The notes: generated by a model not told the origin, from the sequence alone. A DNA stretch of 50,898 bases from Geobacteraceae bacterium (GCA_009773645.1 WSYB01000026.1:1-50898), one strand, 5' to 3'. Shown: positions 8,919 to 19,032, counted from the stretch's first letter. Numbers and translations are program-made.

Positions 8919-10168
8919 GTAGAAGAGACGATAGGTCCGATAACCTGATATGTTCCTTTTGCGGGAAGAGTCAGGATGAGGTGAAAAAGCTCATAGCAGG
9001 ACCTACTGTGTATATCTGCGACGAGTGCATCGAACTCTGTAACGACATAATTGCCGAGGAAACCAAGCTCGAAGAGGCCATAGGACCGGACGTAAAGAAG
9101 CTTCCCAAGCCCCATGAAATCAAGGAAGTCCTTGACGAATACGTCATTGGCCAGGATCGGGCCAAAAAGGTCTTGGCGGTCGCGGTTTATAATCATTACA
9201 AGCGGATTGAAGCGATGGGCAAGCCTAGCGATGTAGAGATGCAGAAGAGTAATATTCTGCTGCTCGGTCCCACCGGTTCAGGCAAAACCTTGTTGGCCCA
9301 AACACTTGCCAGGATTCTCAGGGTACCTTTTGCCATGGCCGACGCTACAAATCTTACCGAAGCCGGCTATGTCGGTGAGGATGTGGAAAATATCATCCTG
9401 AATCTGCTCCAGGCCGCCGATTATGATGTGGAGAGGGCACAAAAAGGCATTATATACATTGACGAGATAGATAAGATAGCCCGTAAATCCGATTCACCTT
9501 CCATAACCAGGGACGTATCCGGTGAAGGGGTGCAACAGGCGCTTCTGAAGATAATTGAGGGAACGGTGGCCAGTGTGCCGCCCAAAGGGGGGCGCAAACA
9601 TCCGCAGCAGGAATTTCTCAAGGTAGATACGACAAATATTCTCTTTGTATGCGGCGGCGCTTTTGCCGGCTTAGAAAATATCATCCAGCAGCGTATCGGG
9701 GTTAAAACCCTCGGGTTCGGCGCAGATGTGAAGAAGAAGGTGGAGAAAAGGGCGGGCGAACTCCTTACGGAAGTAACCCCTGAAGACTTACTTAAATTCG
9801 GGTTCATCCCGGAGTTCATCGGACGTCTTCCGGTTCTGGCCACCCTCTCCGAACTTGATGAGGAGGCAATGGTTCAGATACTGAAAGAGCCGAAAAATGC
9901 CTTGGTAAAACAGTATCAGAAACTTTTTGAGATGGAGCATGTGAAGCTGAAGTTTACCGACGGTTCCCTGGTGGCTGTTGCCAGAGAGGCCTTGAAGCGT
10001 AAGACCGGCGCCAGGGGGCTTCGCTCTATTCTGGAAAACGTTATGCTGGACATCATGTATGAAATTCCTTCGCAGACCATGGTCAAGGAAGTTGTAATCA
10101 GCGAAGAGGTAATCAATCGCAAGGAAAAACCAATAATCGTCTACGAGAACGTAGCGGAATCCGCCTGA
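8915..10168 (+). CDS. clpX: Clp protease ATPase subunit ClpX
   Basis: AAA+ unfoldase that delivers substrates to ClpP. It has an N-terminal C4 zinc-binding domain (Cys13, Cys16, Cys35, Cys38), Walker A GPTGSGKT, Walker [10 protein letters not shown], the pore/sensor region and the C-terminal EFIGRLPV and [10 protein letters not shown] segments. The ClpP-docking loop reads LGF rather than the E. coli IGF, a conservative change. Length 417 is normal. It overlaps clpP by four bases and is followed 11 bp later by lon. Confidence 0.98.
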   Translation: MSRRDDRSDNLICSFCGKSQDEVKKLIAGPTVYICDECIELCNDIIAEETKLEEAIGPDVKKLPKPHEIKEVLDEYVIGQDRAKKVLAVAVYNHYKRIEAMGKPSDVEMQKSNILLLGPTGSGKTLLAQTLARILRVPFAMADATNLTEAGYVGEDVENIILNLLQAADYDVERAQKGIIYIDEIDKIARKSDSPSITRDVSGEGVQQALLKIIEGTVASVPPKGGRKHPQQEFLKVDTTNILFVCGGAFAGLENIIQQRIGVKTLGFGADVKKKVEKRAGELLTEVTPEDLLKFGFIPEFIGRLPVLATLSELDEEAMVQILKEPKNALVKQYQKLFEMEHVKLKFTDGSLVAVAREALKRKTGARGLRSILENVMLDIMYEIPSQTMVKEVVISEEVINRKEKPIIVYENVAESA

Positions 10169-10179
10169 CAGGACATAAA

Positions 10180-12597
10180 ATGGAAGCCAGTTTATACGAT
10201 AACGGTAAAAGGGGAGGGGATCTGCCAAGATTCCCTCTTCTGCCTTTAAGAGACATTGTAATTTTCCCGCATATGGTAGTCCCGCTGTTCGTCGGTCGGG
10301 AAAAATCTATTATGGCGCTGGAAGCAGCCATGAACAGCAATAAATACATTTTCCTTGCCACCCAGAAAAATGCCAAGACTGAAGATCCAAAGGAAGAAGA
10401 TGTTTATTCTGAAGGGACCATCAGTCAGATACTCCAGCTTTTAAAGCTTCCCGATGGTACCGTAAAAGTGCTGGTGGAGGGGAAAAGGCGCGGCACTATT
10501 GTTTCTTATTCGCCCCATCCTGATTACTTTCTGGCAGAGGTGGATGAAGTTGTGGAGAAAAACCTGGTGACGGTTGAGGTGGAGGCCCTTATGCGAGGGG
10601 TAATTTCCACTTTCGAAAGCTACGTCAAGCTGACGAAAACCGTACCTGCCGAGTTGTTGAGCACCATCACCGGTATTCCCGAGCCGGCCAGACTGGCGGA
10701 CAGCCTGGTCCCCCATGTGAATCTGAAAATATCGGATAAACAGGAACTCCTTGCCGACATAAATCCGGCCGGGCGCTTGGAAAGGCTGCTGGCGCTCATG
10801 GAGTCCGAGATTGAAATTCTGCAGATTGAAAAGAAAATCCGCACCCGTGTAAAAAAGCAGATGGAGAAAACCCAGAAGGAATATTATCTGAACGAACAGA
10901 TGAGGGCCATTCAGAAGGAACTGGGGGGGAAAGACGAGTTCAGGCAGGAACTACGCGAGCTTGAAGAAAAGGTTGAGAAGCAAAAACTCTCCAAAGAGGC
11001 CAAACAGAAGGCACTGGCTGAATTAAAGAAGCTGCGGCTGATGTCTCCCATGTCTGCAGAGGCGGCTGTGGCAAGAAATTATGTTGACTGGCTGGTTTCT
11101 CTCCCGTGGGGAAAATACACCACTGAAAAGCATGACATAAACGAGGCGGAGTCGGTATTGAACGCCGATCACTATGGTCTTGACAAGGTCAAGGAAAGAG
11201 TTCTGGAATATCTTTCGGTTAATACGCTGGTGAAAAAAATCAAGGGACCGATACTCTGTCTTGTAGGGCCTCCGGGGGTGGGGAAAACCTCTCTTGCCCG
11301 TTCCATTGCCCGGGCGACCGGAAGGACTTTTGTCAAGATGTCTCTTGGTGGAATGAGGGACGAAGCGGAGATCAGGGGGCACCGCCGCACTTATGTCGGC
11401 GCCATGCCTGGCAAGATCATCCATAACCTGAAAAAGGGGGGCAGCAACAACCCTGTGTTTCTGCTGGATGAAATTGACAAACTGAGCTCCGATTTCCGTG
11501 GTGATCCTGCGTCTGCACTGCTGGAGGTGCTCGATCCTGAGCAGAACATCTTGTTTAACGACCATTTTCTGGATGTGGATTATGACCTTTCCAGGGTCAT
11601 GTTTATCACTACGGCCAATTCGCTCTATTCCATACCCAGGCCCCTGCTGGACCGGTTGGAAGTGATCAAGCTGGACGGCTACACGGAAAATGAGAAGCTC
11701 AATATAGCCAGGCAATATCTGCTAAAGAAACAATTGATTGCCAATGGTTTGAAGGATAAGGATGTTACAATTACCGACAGGGCGATCCTTGAGATTATCC
11801 GCTTCTATACAAGAGAGGCCGGGGTTCGCAACCTGGAAAGAGAAATTGCCAACGTCTGCCGCAAAGTTGCTTACAGTATTGTAAAAGGGGCCAGGAAAAA
11901 ATTTGTTATCCAACCCAGACAAATCAGAGAATATCTCGGTGTTCAGAAATTTAAATTCGGCATAGTTGAAGATATGGATTCCATTGGAGTCGTTACTGGT
12001 CTGGCGTGGACCGAAGTGGGAGGAGATCTGCTGAACATTGAAGTGGCGATCCTTCCAGGTAAGGGCAAACTGACAATTACCGGCAAACTTGGCGATGTGA
12101 TGCAGGAATCAGCCCAGGCAGCCATGACCTATGTCCGCTCTCGATCCCAGATTTTAGGGCTGGATCGGGACTTTTATCAAAATATGGATATACATATTCA
12201 TGTGCCTGAAGGAGCAATTCCCAAAGACGGACCATCAGCAGGGATTACCATGGCGACGGCAATTACTTCGGCTCTCACCAGAAGAGCCGTGCGCCGTGAT
12301 ATCGCCATGACCGGCGAGATAACCTTGCGCGGGAGGGTGCTCCCTATCGGCGGACTGAAGGAAAAAATTCTGGCCGCAAGACGTGGTCAGATGAAGACCA
12401 TTCTTATCCCCAAGGACAATGAGAAAGATTTAGCTGCGGTGCCAAAGGAGATAACCTGTGGCTTGGAGATCCATCCGGTAAGCCATATGGATGAAGTTCT
12501 TTATTTTGCCCTCCTTGAGGCAATCGGTCTCGCTGAGAAATCTATAGACCTGGAGAGCCCGGCCAAATCGACGGATAATATTGTCACTGCCCATTAA
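10180..12597 (+). CDS. lon: ATP-dependent protease Lon
   Basis: AAA+ serine protease for damaged and regulatory proteins. N-terminal substrate-binding domain (about 15-210, beginning [23 protein letters not shown] without its first residues), coiled coil, AAA module with Walker [10 protein letters not shown] and Walker [10 protein letters not shown], and a protease domain with the Ser-Lys dyad Ser686 (KDGPSAG) and Lys729 (GGLKEKI). Spacing of the dyad (43 residues) equals that of E. coli Lon. Length 805 is typical. It ends the tig-clpPX-lon group; no convincing terminator is seen before the downstream tRNA promoter. Confidence 0.98.
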   Translation: MEASLYDNGKRGGDLPRFPLLPLRDIVIFPHMVVPLFVGREKSIMALEAAMNSNKYIFLATQKNAKTEDPKEEDVYSEGTISQILQLLKLPDGTVKVLVEGKRRGTIVSYSPHPDYFLAEVDEVVEKNLVTVEVEALMRGVISTFESYVKLTKTVPAELLSTITGIPEPARLADSLVPHVNLKISDKQELLADINPAGRLERLLALMESEIEILQIEKKIRTRVKKQMEKTQKEYYLNEQMRAIQKELGGKDEFRQELRELEEKVEKQKLSKEAKQKALAELKKLRLMSPMSAEAAVARNYVDWLVSLPWGKYTTEKHDINEAESVLNADHYGLDKVKERVLEYLSVNTLVKKIKGPILCLVGPPGVGKTSLARSIARATGRTFVKMSLGGMRDEAEIRGHRRTYVGAMPGKIIHNLKKGGSNNPVFLLDEIDKLSSDFRGDPASALLEVLDPEQNILFNDHFLDVDYDLSRVMFITTANSLYSIPRPLLDRLEVIKLDGYTENEKLNIARQYLLKKQLIANGLKDKDVTITDRAILEIIRFYTREAGVRNLEREIANVCRKVAYSIVKGARKKFVIQPRQIREYLGVQKFKFGIVEDMDSIGVVTGLAWTEVGGDLLNIEVAILPGKGKLTITGKLGDVMQESAQAAMTYVRSRSQILGLDRDFYQNMDIHIHVPEGAIPKDGPSAGITMATAITSALTRRAVRRDIAMTGEITLRGRVLPIGGLKEKILAARRGQMKTILIPKDNEKDLAAVPKEITCGLEIHPVSHMDEVLYFALLEAIGLAEKSIDLESPAKSTDNIVTAH

Positions 12598-12623
12598 ATA
12601 AGGGCTCCAACAGCAAAAATAGC

Positions 12624-12653
12624 TTGACACTAAACGCTTTGCTCTGATATATA
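12624..12653 (+). promoter_or_regulatory. Sigma-70-type promoter for the Asp-Val-Asp tRNA cluster
   Basis: TTGACA (12624-12629), an 18-base spacer and TATATA (12648-12653). It lies just after lon and about 90 bases before the first tRNA-Asp. Confidence 0.7.
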
Positions 12654-12741
12654 CTACAGACTTTGAATTGAAAAGAAATGATTTAGTCCGTTTTTTGTTA
12701 AAGTATTTTGAATAATTTAATAAGCTGGCAGAATGAATTTG

Positions 12742-12818
<77 letters not shown>

Positions 12819-12824
12819 TTTTCA

Positions 12825-12900
12825 GGGCGAATAGCTCAGCTGGGAGAGCGCCAGCCTTACAAGCTGGATGTCACAGGTTCGATCCCTGTTTCGCCCACCA
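12825..12900 (+). tRNA. tRNA-Val (anticodon TAC)
   Basis: Acceptor gggcgaa/ttcgccc, anticodon loop CTTACAA giving TAC, T-loop GGTTCGATCCC, and encoded CCA at 12898-12900. It sits 6 bases after tRNA-Asp copy 1. Confidence 0.95.
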
Positions 12901-12906
12901 GAAATA

Positions 12907-12938
12907 AATCGGGAAGGGAATCTTTCCCGATTTTGATT
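12907..12938 (+). terminator. Terminator between tRNA-Val and the second tRNA-Asp
   Basis: aatcgggaag (12907-12916) pairs with ctttcccgatt (12922-12932), followed by tttgatttt. It would end transcripts of the first two tRNAs, at least partly. Confidence 0.7.
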
Positions 12939-12970
12939 TTGTTTGATGGTTTAAATGTGAATAGAGATGC

Positions 12971-13047
<77 letters not shown>

Positions 13048-13056
13048 AATATTAAC

Positions 13057-13089
13057 AAGGTCATGAATTATTCGTGGCCTTTTTAATTT
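13057..13089 (+). terminator. Terminator after the second tRNA-Asp
   Basis: aaggtca (13057-13063) pairs with tggcctt (13075-13081) with one G-T pair; the inner tgaa/ttcg bases extend the stem, and T-rich sequence follows. Confidence 0.65.
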
Positions 13090-13406
13090 TCAAGCATTAT
13101 CTGTGCATTTCCGCTTCTATCCACTGGTTTCTTTCCCTTTCCCTTGACTTCATAGAAGAAAATCGTTTATTCTGAATAAATATTAGTAATTTTATCAAAT
13201 AATGAGTTTTGCTGGTTGAAATTTGGAAAGGTCAGTAGTGTCGTCTAATTTCCGATTTCAGCCAGTTGACAGGAAATAATGAGCTGGTTGCCCGTTCGGA
13301 TTACAGGGGTAACGAAGATACGGTTAACTGCGAGAGAAAAAGGCTTTTGGGGCAATGGGCTCTAATTTAATGCAGAAGGTAGCTTGTCCTGGGAAAGGTT
13401 ATTGGG
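13090..13406. other. AT-rich intergenic stretch without a visible gene
   Basis: About 317 bases between the tRNA terminator and the glycosyltransferase. No good ORF or RNA gene is visible. A TTGACA at 13266-13271 has no convincing -10 box at normal spacing. The only clear signal is the ribosome site ggaaagg just before the TTG start at 13407. Confidence 0.4.
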
Positions 13407-14138
13407 TTGAAAGTTGTGGTAGTGATCCCGACGTATAATGAACGGGATAATATTGAAAAGCTTGCAAAAGAGGTGTTGGCCCAGGACAGAAGGATTCACA
13501 TTCTGATAGTCGATGATAATTCTCCTGACGGCACAGGGGCTTTAGCCGACATTCTGGCTGCTGCTAATAACAATATTCATGTTCTGCACCGTAGCGGTAA
13601 GCTTGGTTTGGGATCGGCGTACCGGCAAGGTTTCAGAATTGCCCTTGATATGGGGGCGGATTACGTGGTGGAGATGGATGCTGATTTTTCCCACGACCCT
13701 TCCGCCCTACCACGATTTTTTGAAAAGATGCAAGAATACGACCTTGTTATCGGTTCCCGCTACCTTAACGGAGTGAGTGTCGTGAACTGGCCTCTTAGGC
13801 GACTTATGCTAAGCTACTTTGCCAGCGTTTACACGAGGCTTATTACAGGCCTCAGGATTTCGGACTGTACAAGCGGTTACAAATGTTTCAGCAGAAATGT
13901 TTTAGAGGCCATTGACCTTAACAAAATTAAGTCTGATGGTTATTCTTTCCAGATCGAGATGAATTATCGTTGTATGGTTAAGGGGTTCCGGCTGGGAGAG
14001 ATTCCTATTATCTTTATTGACCGTCATGCCGGCTCATCGAAGATGTCAAAAAAGATTGTGCGTGAAGCGGTGATCATGGTCTGGAAGTTAAAGCTCGGTT
14101 CACTTTTCAGGAAACTTTTTTTGATGGGAGACAAATGA
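13407..14138 (+). CDS. Family 2 glycosyltransferase, polyprenol-phosphate mannosyltransferase type
   Basis: Predicted to move a sugar from a nucleotide donor to polyprenyl phosphate at the cytoplasmic face. The GT-A fold is clear: VVIPTYNERDNIEKL at the N-terminus, LIVDDNSPDGTG (Asp36-Asp37) and the metal-binding DAD (Asp91-Ala-Asp93) in EMDADFSHDP, followed by VIGSRYLNG and SDCTSGYKCFSR as in dolichyl-phosphate mannose synthases. There are no C-terminal membrane helices, so it is the short soluble form. Start is TTG at 13407 with ggaaagg upstream. ATGA overlap joins it to a small membrane protein. Donor and acceptor are not provable from sequence. Confidence 0.88.
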   Translation: MKVVVVIPTYNERDNIEKLAKEVLAQDRRIHILIVDDNSPDGTGALADILAAANNNIHVLHRSGKLGLGSAYRQGFRIALDMGADYVVEMDADFSHDPSALPRFFEKMQEYDLVIGSRYLNGVSVVNWPLRRLMLSYFASVYTRLITGLRISDCTSGYKCFSRNVLEAIDLNKIKSDGYSFQIEMNYRCMVKGFRLGEIPIIFIDRHAGSSKMSKKIVREAVIMVWKLKLGSLFRKLFLMGDK

Positions 14139-14320
14139 TAAACGAAGGCTGGGCGTTTTTCTGTGTGATAGGGTTTTGGGGATGGGTTCTTGCCACAGTG
14201 GGCTTCATTCTCAAAGCATTTCCAGCCAGCGGGGTATTTCACACGAGGTCTGCGACTCTGTGGGGTAGTAGTGTGGTTCTTTTTTACGTGATATGGGTTA
14301 TGGGAATGATTCATGCCTGA
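14135..14320 (+). CDS. Small two-helix membrane protein, unknown function
   Basis: A 61-residue protein with two hydrophobic segments (about residues 7-27 and 41-59) and little else. The start overlaps the glycosyltransferase stop codon (ATGA), which is good evidence that it is translated. Its position suggests it works with the glycosyltransferase or anchors the lipoprotein and cytochrome group downstream, but this is inference. I do not recognise the family. Confidence 0.7.
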   Translation: MINEGWAFFCVIGFWGWVLATVGFILKAFPASGVFHTRSATLWGSSVVLFYVIWVMGMIHA

Positions 14321-14326
14321 TATGGA

Positions 14327-15367
14327 GTGTATGGTTTGCTGCCCAGATTCCTTTTTGCTTTAATTTTTATAGTTATTTCAGGTTGCGCGGCTGTTGAACC
14401 TGTCCCCTTTCGCGATAATAAGGTGGACGCGGTCTGGCCGGCTCCTCCAAACCAGCCGCGAGTTAGATTTCTGCGGGAAATAAAGGGGCCTGATGAGATC
14501 ATTCCAGCCAAGGGTAAGGTGCAGCGATTTGTTGATCTGGTAACCGGTGAAAAAAGATCGATGATGGAGTTTGCTACCCCTTACGGCATTATTACAAATG
14601 GTGACTTTGTTATATATGTGGCCGATCCCTCTGCCGGTGTGGTCCATCGGTATGATCTGGCTAAACGAGATGTTACTTATATCGTGCAGGCCGGCGAGGA
14701 GTTCCTGACGAGCCCCGTCGGCGTTGCACTAGATCGTGAAGAAAACCTTTATGTCTCTGATTCGGTTAATGCCAAGGTTTACAAATTCAATAATAGCGGT
14801 GAGTTTATCCGTGAGCTTAAGGGGACGGAGGATTTTCAACGCCCTGCGGGCATCGCCATAAACAGTCGCAGTGAAAAATTTGTTGTCGATGTATTGGCGC
14901 AGAAATTGTATGTTTTCGATAAGGATGATGGCTTTGTCAGGGATTTTCCCAAGGTGCAGAGCGGTGAAGAGATGAATTCCCCCTCGAACGTGGCCATCGA
15001 CCATTTGGACAACGTTTATGTGACCGACTCGATGAACTTTATGGTAAGGGTCTACGACCACGAAGGCAACCTGAAAAATAATGTCGGTGGAATCGGGGAT
15101 GTACCCGGTTTTTTCGCGAGACCCAAGGGGGTGGCCCTGGACAGCAACCAGCACATCTATGTGGTTGACGCCAACCATGACAATTTCCAGATATTCGACC
15201 AGGAGGGGAGACTACTCCTTTTTATCGGTAAGAACGGCGTGGGGCCAGGGGAGTTTTACCTGCCCAGTGGAATATGTATCGACAAGCACGACCGGATATT
15301 CATTACCGATACATTCAACCACCGTATTCAGATATTTCAGTATTTAAAAGAAGGTGGCAAGCAATGA
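14327..15367 (+). CDS. NHL-repeat beta-propeller lipoprotein
   Basis: Secreted lipoprotein: hydrophobic signal followed by a lipobox ending in ISGC. The rest is a propeller of NHL-like blades, each of the form PVGVALDREENLYVSDSVNAK or PSGICIDKHDRIFITDTFNHR, about six blades. NHL propellers bind proteins or other ligands. The GTG at 14327 opens the frame, but the ggag site (14324-14327) is better placed for TTG at 14336, so the protein may begin MLPRFLF. It overlaps the next gene by ATGA, linking it to the multiheme cytochromes, where it might hold or dock them. Function unproven. Confidence 0.85.
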   Translation: MYGLLPRFLFALIFIVISGCAAVEPVPFRDNKVDAVWPAPPNQPRVRFLREIKGPDEIIPAKGKVQRFVDLVTGEKRSMMEFATPYGIITNGDFVIYVADPSAGVVHRYDLAKRDVTYIVQAGEEFLTSPVGVALDREENLYVSDSVNAKVYKFNNSGEFIRELKGTEDFQRPAGIAINSRSEKFVVDVLAQKLYVFDKDDGFVRDFPKVQSGEEMNSPSNVAIDHLDNVYVTDSMNFMVRVYDHEGNLKNNVGGIGDVPGFFARPKGVALDSNQHIYVVDANHDNFQIFDQEGRLLLFIGKNGVGPGEFYLPSGICIDKHDRIFITDTFNHRIQIFQYLKEGGKQ

Positions 15368-16158
15368 GTAAAGCACTCATAGTAACGGCAGCCATTGTAT
15401 CCGGTCTTTTATGTGCAGTTTGCTCCCTTGCCGCCGGGCCCAAAATTTCAGATATCGTGACCGGCGGCAATAAGCATAATCTCTCTTCGCTGAATAAAAA
15501 TGTCACATATCAGGCGCAGCCTGTCGCATCACCTGGAGACGAGCATAATACGGAGATATGCATCTTCTGCCACACCCCCCATCATTCCAACCAGCAGGGC
15601 CCTCTCTGGAACAGGAGTGATACTACCACTACTTTTGGAAGGTACTCCTCTGCGACACTCATAATTCGGAAAAACGCAGCGGCACAGTATGGTGAGCCTA
15701 CTGGTTCATCCCGGCTTTGTCTGAGCTGCCATGACGGAGTGACTGCTCTGGGTGTAGTGTTGAGTGAAGTCCTCCCTATAAATATGGGGCCAAATGACAG
15801 AATTACAGGCATTGCCCTGTTTGATGCGAACAAGATAAAAACCGGCCACCATCCGATTTCGTTTGTTTATAATGATGCGGTGCTCGGCGCAATACAGGCC
15901 GACCCTGTCAAGAGCTTACAAACCTATAGGTTGCCAACGCTTGCTGAGGTCAAACTTGATTCGAGTACCCAGATGCAGTGCACTACCTGTCATAACCCGC
16001 ACCAGAACCAGTCAACCGAAGAGGCCTATATTACTCCCCCTAATGTGGGGAGAAAAATTGCCCCGTTCTGGGTTTATGGGGCCACGGGAAGTGCCGTTTC
16101 AGACCGTGACACCGTCTGCCTGAATTGCCATAACTTGACGATTACGCCGTTCCCGTGA
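15364..16158 (+). CDS. Tetraheme c-type cytochrome with doubled CXXCH-type motifs
   Basis: Exported (signal peptide residues 1-25, ending SLAAG). Four heme sites CIFCH, CLSCH, CTTCH and CLNCH, the first and third followed by xPH as in the doubled-CXXCH family. The last heme lies only nine residues from the C-terminus. The start at 15364 overlaps the NHL lipoprotein stop (ATGA); a longer frame from 15274 would only read through that gene. Likely an electron carrier in the periplasm or at the outer surface. First of three consecutive multiheme proteins. Confidence 0.9.
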   Translation: MSKALIVTAAIVSGLLCAVCSLAAGPKISDIVTGGNKHNLSSLNKNVTYQAQPVASPGDEHNTEICIFCHTPHHSNQQGPLWNRSDTTTTFGRYSSATLIIRKNAAAQYGEPTGSSRLCLSCHDGVTALGVVLSEVLPINMGPNDRITGIALFDANKIKTGHHPISFVYNDAVLGAIQADPVKSLQTYRLPTLAEVKLDSSTQMQCTTCHNPHQNQSTEEAYITPPNVGRKIAPFWVYGATGSAVSDRDTVCLNCHNLTITPFP

Positions 16159-16192
16159 CCTTAACCTATTTATTTATAAGGAAAGAACAGGT

Positions 16193-17269
16193 ATGGTACT
16201 GAAGCAGGCTTTTCTTATCGTGTTTCTATGTGGATTTCCCTTTTCAGTCATGGCTGCTTCCCCTAATATCCCACCTCATCTTGACAGGCAAAAACTTGTT
16301 TACGGATGCGGGAGTTGCCATGTGGGTTTTAATTTCAGATCGGGCGGCGGGACCAATGGTTGTCTCAACTGCCATGGGAATTCTTCTAAAGTTATTAGGG
16401 GATTGGTTTCTGCAGGTGTTGAGATAAAGAATATTGAGTCTGAATTTAAAAAGACCTACCGCCATCCTACCCTTGAGGTTAGCGGCGTTCATTCAAGCAA
16501 AGAAGAGTTGCCGGAAACCAATCCAAGGGCGCCCCGTCACGCCGATTGTGCAGACTGTCATGATCCCCATCTTGTTTCTCCGGCCAACAGATTTGCCGGC
16601 ATCAAAGGCAAAAGAATAGGGAACATTATGGCCGATATCACCAATGAGTATGAACTCTGTTACAGATGCCATGCGGAAAGTGCCAACCTCCCCGGACGCT
16701 TTTCCAACAAACGGGCGGAACTATCAATGAACAATCCGTCCTTCCATCCGGTGGAAGGAGAAGGCAAAAACAGTGTGGTTATCAGCCTTTTGAAGCCATA
16801 CAAGGAAAAGAAGGTAAATCCTGCTGATATCTCCATCATACAATGCGGAGACTGCCACGGAAGCGATTCCCCTTCCTCCCCAAAAGGTCCGCATGGTTCC
16901 AATTACCCATATATACTGGCGGATAATTATTCGACCAGGGATAACGAGCCTGAAAGCGTTTATGCCTATGCATTATGTTATCGCTGTCATAACCGTGCCA
17001 GCATATTGGGTAACGAGAGCTTCAAGTTTCATTCACTTCATATTCAGGGCAAGGGCAACGGCGCAGTGGCCGTGGGCGGGACTTCCTGTCATACCTGCCA
17101 CAATTCTCACGGCAGCACTGAATACAAATACTTAATCAAGTTCGACCCGGAGGTGGTCTCGCCGAATTCCAAGGGTATGCTTAAATTCGTGGAAAAAGGT
17201 GTATCCTCCTTTCGCGGCGAATGTTACCTTTCCTGCCACGGAGTGGACCACAGTCCAAAGAGTTACTGA
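16193..17269 (+). CDS. Octaheme-type c cytochrome (seven CXXCH plus one CX3CH)
   Basis: Exported (signal peptide ending VMAAS). Heme motifs in order: CGSCH, CLNCH, CADCH, CYRCH, CGDCH, CYRCH and CHTCH, and near the C-terminus CYLSCH, which has three residues between the cysteines. Several extra His residues could serve as distal ligands, including the xPH after CADCH. The gene is 34 bp after the tetraheme cytochrome and 22 bp before the next one, so the three are probably one transcript. Its neighbours suggest a periplasmic or surface electron-transfer chain; partners are inferred. Confidence 0.9.
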   Translation: MVLKQAFLIVFLCGFPFSVMAASPNIPPHLDRQKLVYGCGSCHVGFNFRSGGGTNGCLNCHGNSSKVIRGLVSAGVEIKNIESEFKKTYRHPTLEVSGVHSSKEELPETNPRAPRHADCADCHDPHLVSPANRFAGIKGKRIGNIMADITNEYELCYRCHAESANLPGRFSNKRAELSMNNPSFHPVEGEGKNSVVISLLKPYKEKKVNPADISIIQCGDCHGSDSPSSPKGPHGSNYPYILADNYSTRDNEPESVYAYALCYRCHNRASILGNESFKFHSLHIQGKGNGAVAVGGTSCHTCHNSHGSTEYKYLIKFDPEVVSPNSKGMLKFVEKGVSSFRGECYLSCHGVDHSPKSY

Positions 17270-17291
17270 TTTCTTGTTCCGGAGGGGAAAT

Positions 17292-17714
17292 ATGCGGGGA
17301 TTGCTTTTCGTTTTTGCTATGCTGTTAACGATGCCAAGTACCGGCCGGGCCGAGGATGCTGCTTCCCCTCCGGCAGAAAAAATCAACCCTCACGGCGACA
17401 AGGGGAAATGCGAGATTTGTCACGTGGCGTCGGAGGAGGACCTCAACAGTTGGTTTACCTTCAGCTCTACAAAAAAGAAGCTACATAAGGACTTTAATGC
17501 CCTTTGCCGGCAATGTCATGGGGTTGAATTTGGACACGGGATAGGTAAGCCGACCAAGATGAACCTCGAAGCTCTGCCGATGGATGCGGAGGGCAAGATC
17601 GCCTGTGCCGTAACCTGCCACAATGTGCATGTGAAAAACGGCGACCCTGAACAGGCTCGTTATTATTTGAGACTTTCCAAAGATAGACTCTGTCTTTCCT
17701 GTCACAAAAAATAA
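17292..17714 (+). CDS. Small multiheme c-type cytochrome (three CXXCH plus one CX3CH)
   Basis: A 140-residue exported protein (signal peptide to about GRAED). Sites are CEICH, CRQCH, CAVTCH (three residues between Cys) and CLSCH at the extreme C-terminus, followed only by two lysines. The true start is ATG 17292 after a strong ggagggg site; the longer frame from 17199 runs inside the previous gene. The CX3CH motif repeats the oddity in the preceding cytochrome. A strong terminator (17742-17778) closes the cytochrome operon. Confidence 0.88.
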   Translation: MRGLLFVFAMLLTMPSTGRAEDAASPPAEKINPHGDKGKCEICHVASEEDLNSWFTFSSTKKKLHKDFNALCRQCHGVEFGHGIGKPTKMNLEALPMDAEGKIACAVTCHNVHVKNGDPEQARYYLRLSKDRLCLSCHKK

Positions 17715-17741
17715 GAGCTTTCTTTGTTGGGCTTATTGATT

Positions 17742-17778
17742 AAAAACCACAGGCTTTGCGCCTGTGGTTTTTGTGTTT
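17742..17778 (+). terminator. Strong rho-independent terminator after the cytochrome operon
   Basis: aaaaaccacaggc (17742-17754) and gcctgtggttttt (17760-17772) form a perfect 13-bp stem with a five-base loop, followed by gtgtttt. It separates the cytochromes from the secretion operon. Confidence 0.9.
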
Positions 17779-17813
17779 TAATTTCCCGGTATTTATGTTA
17801 AAAATAACAAGTT

Positions 17814-19022
17814 ATGGCCATATACACCTGTAAACTAGGCTCATCCGACGGCAGGATTGTTGAAAAGGAGTTTGAAGCTGTTAACGGGGCAACGCTACGG
17901 CAAAGCCTCGAGGAACAGGGGTATTTTGTTTTTGAATTAAAGAAGAAACCCTTGCAGTTCCTTTGGGAAAAGGGGGTTGCGCGCCGTAAGGTGGACAATA
18001 GGGAACTTCTCACCTTTAATCAGGAACTGCTGGTTCTCATAAAAGCCGGGCTTCCCATAGTGCAGGCATTGGACACTATCCTGGAACGGGTTGAAAAGGG
18101 AAAGCTGCCTGAAATATTGCGTAATATCAGGGAAGACGTTAAGGGAGGGGCCGCACTTTCCGATGCTTTTGAAAAGTATCCCGGCGCTTTCTCCCATCTT
18201 TACATCGCGTCAATTCGCGCAGGTGAAAGGACCGGTGATCTGCCGCAGACCATCAAGCGCTATATAGCTTTTATCAAGATGACCGAAGGGTTTAGAAAGA
18301 AGGTTTTGTCCGCACTTTTTTATCCGGCCATCCTCCTTGCCGTTGCAACTGTTGCCGTCACACTGCTGCTCGTCTATGTCGTTCCAACCTTTAGCCAGAT
18401 ATACGCCGGCGCGGGCTCTCAGCTCCCCGTGCCGACCCAGATGCTGATTGCCTTTACCACCATGCTCCGAAAATATTTACTGGTCTTCATCGGTATACTC
18501 TTTGCCGCTGTAGTTCTGTTCAGACGCTGGAGTACCACCGAGAGAGGGCGTTTCCTGGTTGACGGTTTTAAATTAAAAGCCCCTTTCGTCGGGAAACTTA
18601 TGACTGAATATGCCGTTGCCGGCTTTACCAGGACACTCGCAACCGTCCTGGCGGGCGGGATACCGATCGTCGAATCCCTGAGGATGTCGGTTGGCACCCT
18701 CAATAACAAGGTGCTGGAGCGTAAGCTTTTAGAGGCGGTCACCCGGGTGGAGGAGGGTACCAGCCTTTCTACTGCGCTGGAAAGTGTTCAAATGATGCCT
18801 CCGCTGGCCCTGCGAATGCTGGGAGTTGGGGAAACTACCGGCTCATTGGAGGAAATGCTGCGAGATATTTCGGAGTATTTCGAAGAGGAGATAGACAGGC
18901 ACCTGCACATTTTAACCACAGCCATTGAGCCTGCCATAATGGTGTTCATGGGGGTCGTTATCGGAGTCATTATTATAACTATGTATCTTCCGGTTTTCAA
19001 AATTGCCGGAACTGTAGGCTAG
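17814..19022 (+). CDS. Type II secretion/type IV pilus inner-membrane platform protein (GspF/PilC family)
   Basis: Polytopic inner-membrane protein at the base of pseudopilus assembly machines. The family pattern is clear: two repeated cytoplasmic domains, the first with FNQELLVLIKAGLPIVQALD, the second with FTRTLATVLAGGIPIVESLR, each followed by a GERTG/GETTGSLEEML motif, with membrane helices at about 165-190, 215-235 and 370-395. Length 402 is normal. It is the first gene of a run to 26956 with small gaps or overlaps, so it probably heads the operon. No good ribosome site is seen before ATG 17814. Confidence 0.95.
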   Translation: MAIYTCKLGSSDGRIVEKEFEAVNGATLRQSLEEQGYFVFELKKKPLQFLWEKGVARRKVDNRELLTFNQELLVLIKAGLPIVQALDTILERVEKGKLPEILRNIREDVKGGAALSDAFEKYPGAFSHLYIASIRAGERTGDLPQTIKRYIAFIKMTEGFRKKVLSALFYPAILLAVATVAVTLLLVYVVPTFSQIYAGAGSQLPVPTQMLIAFTTMLRKYLLVFIGILFAAVVLFRRWSTTERGRFLVDGFKLKAPFVGKLMTEYAVAGFTRTLATVLAGGIPIVESLRMSVGTLNNKVLERKLLEAVTRVEEGTSLSTALESVQMMPPLALRMLGVGETTGSLEEMLRDISEYFEEEIDRHLHILTTAIEPAIMVFMGVVIGVIIITMYLPVFKIAGTVG

Positions 19023-19032
19023 AAGGAAAACT

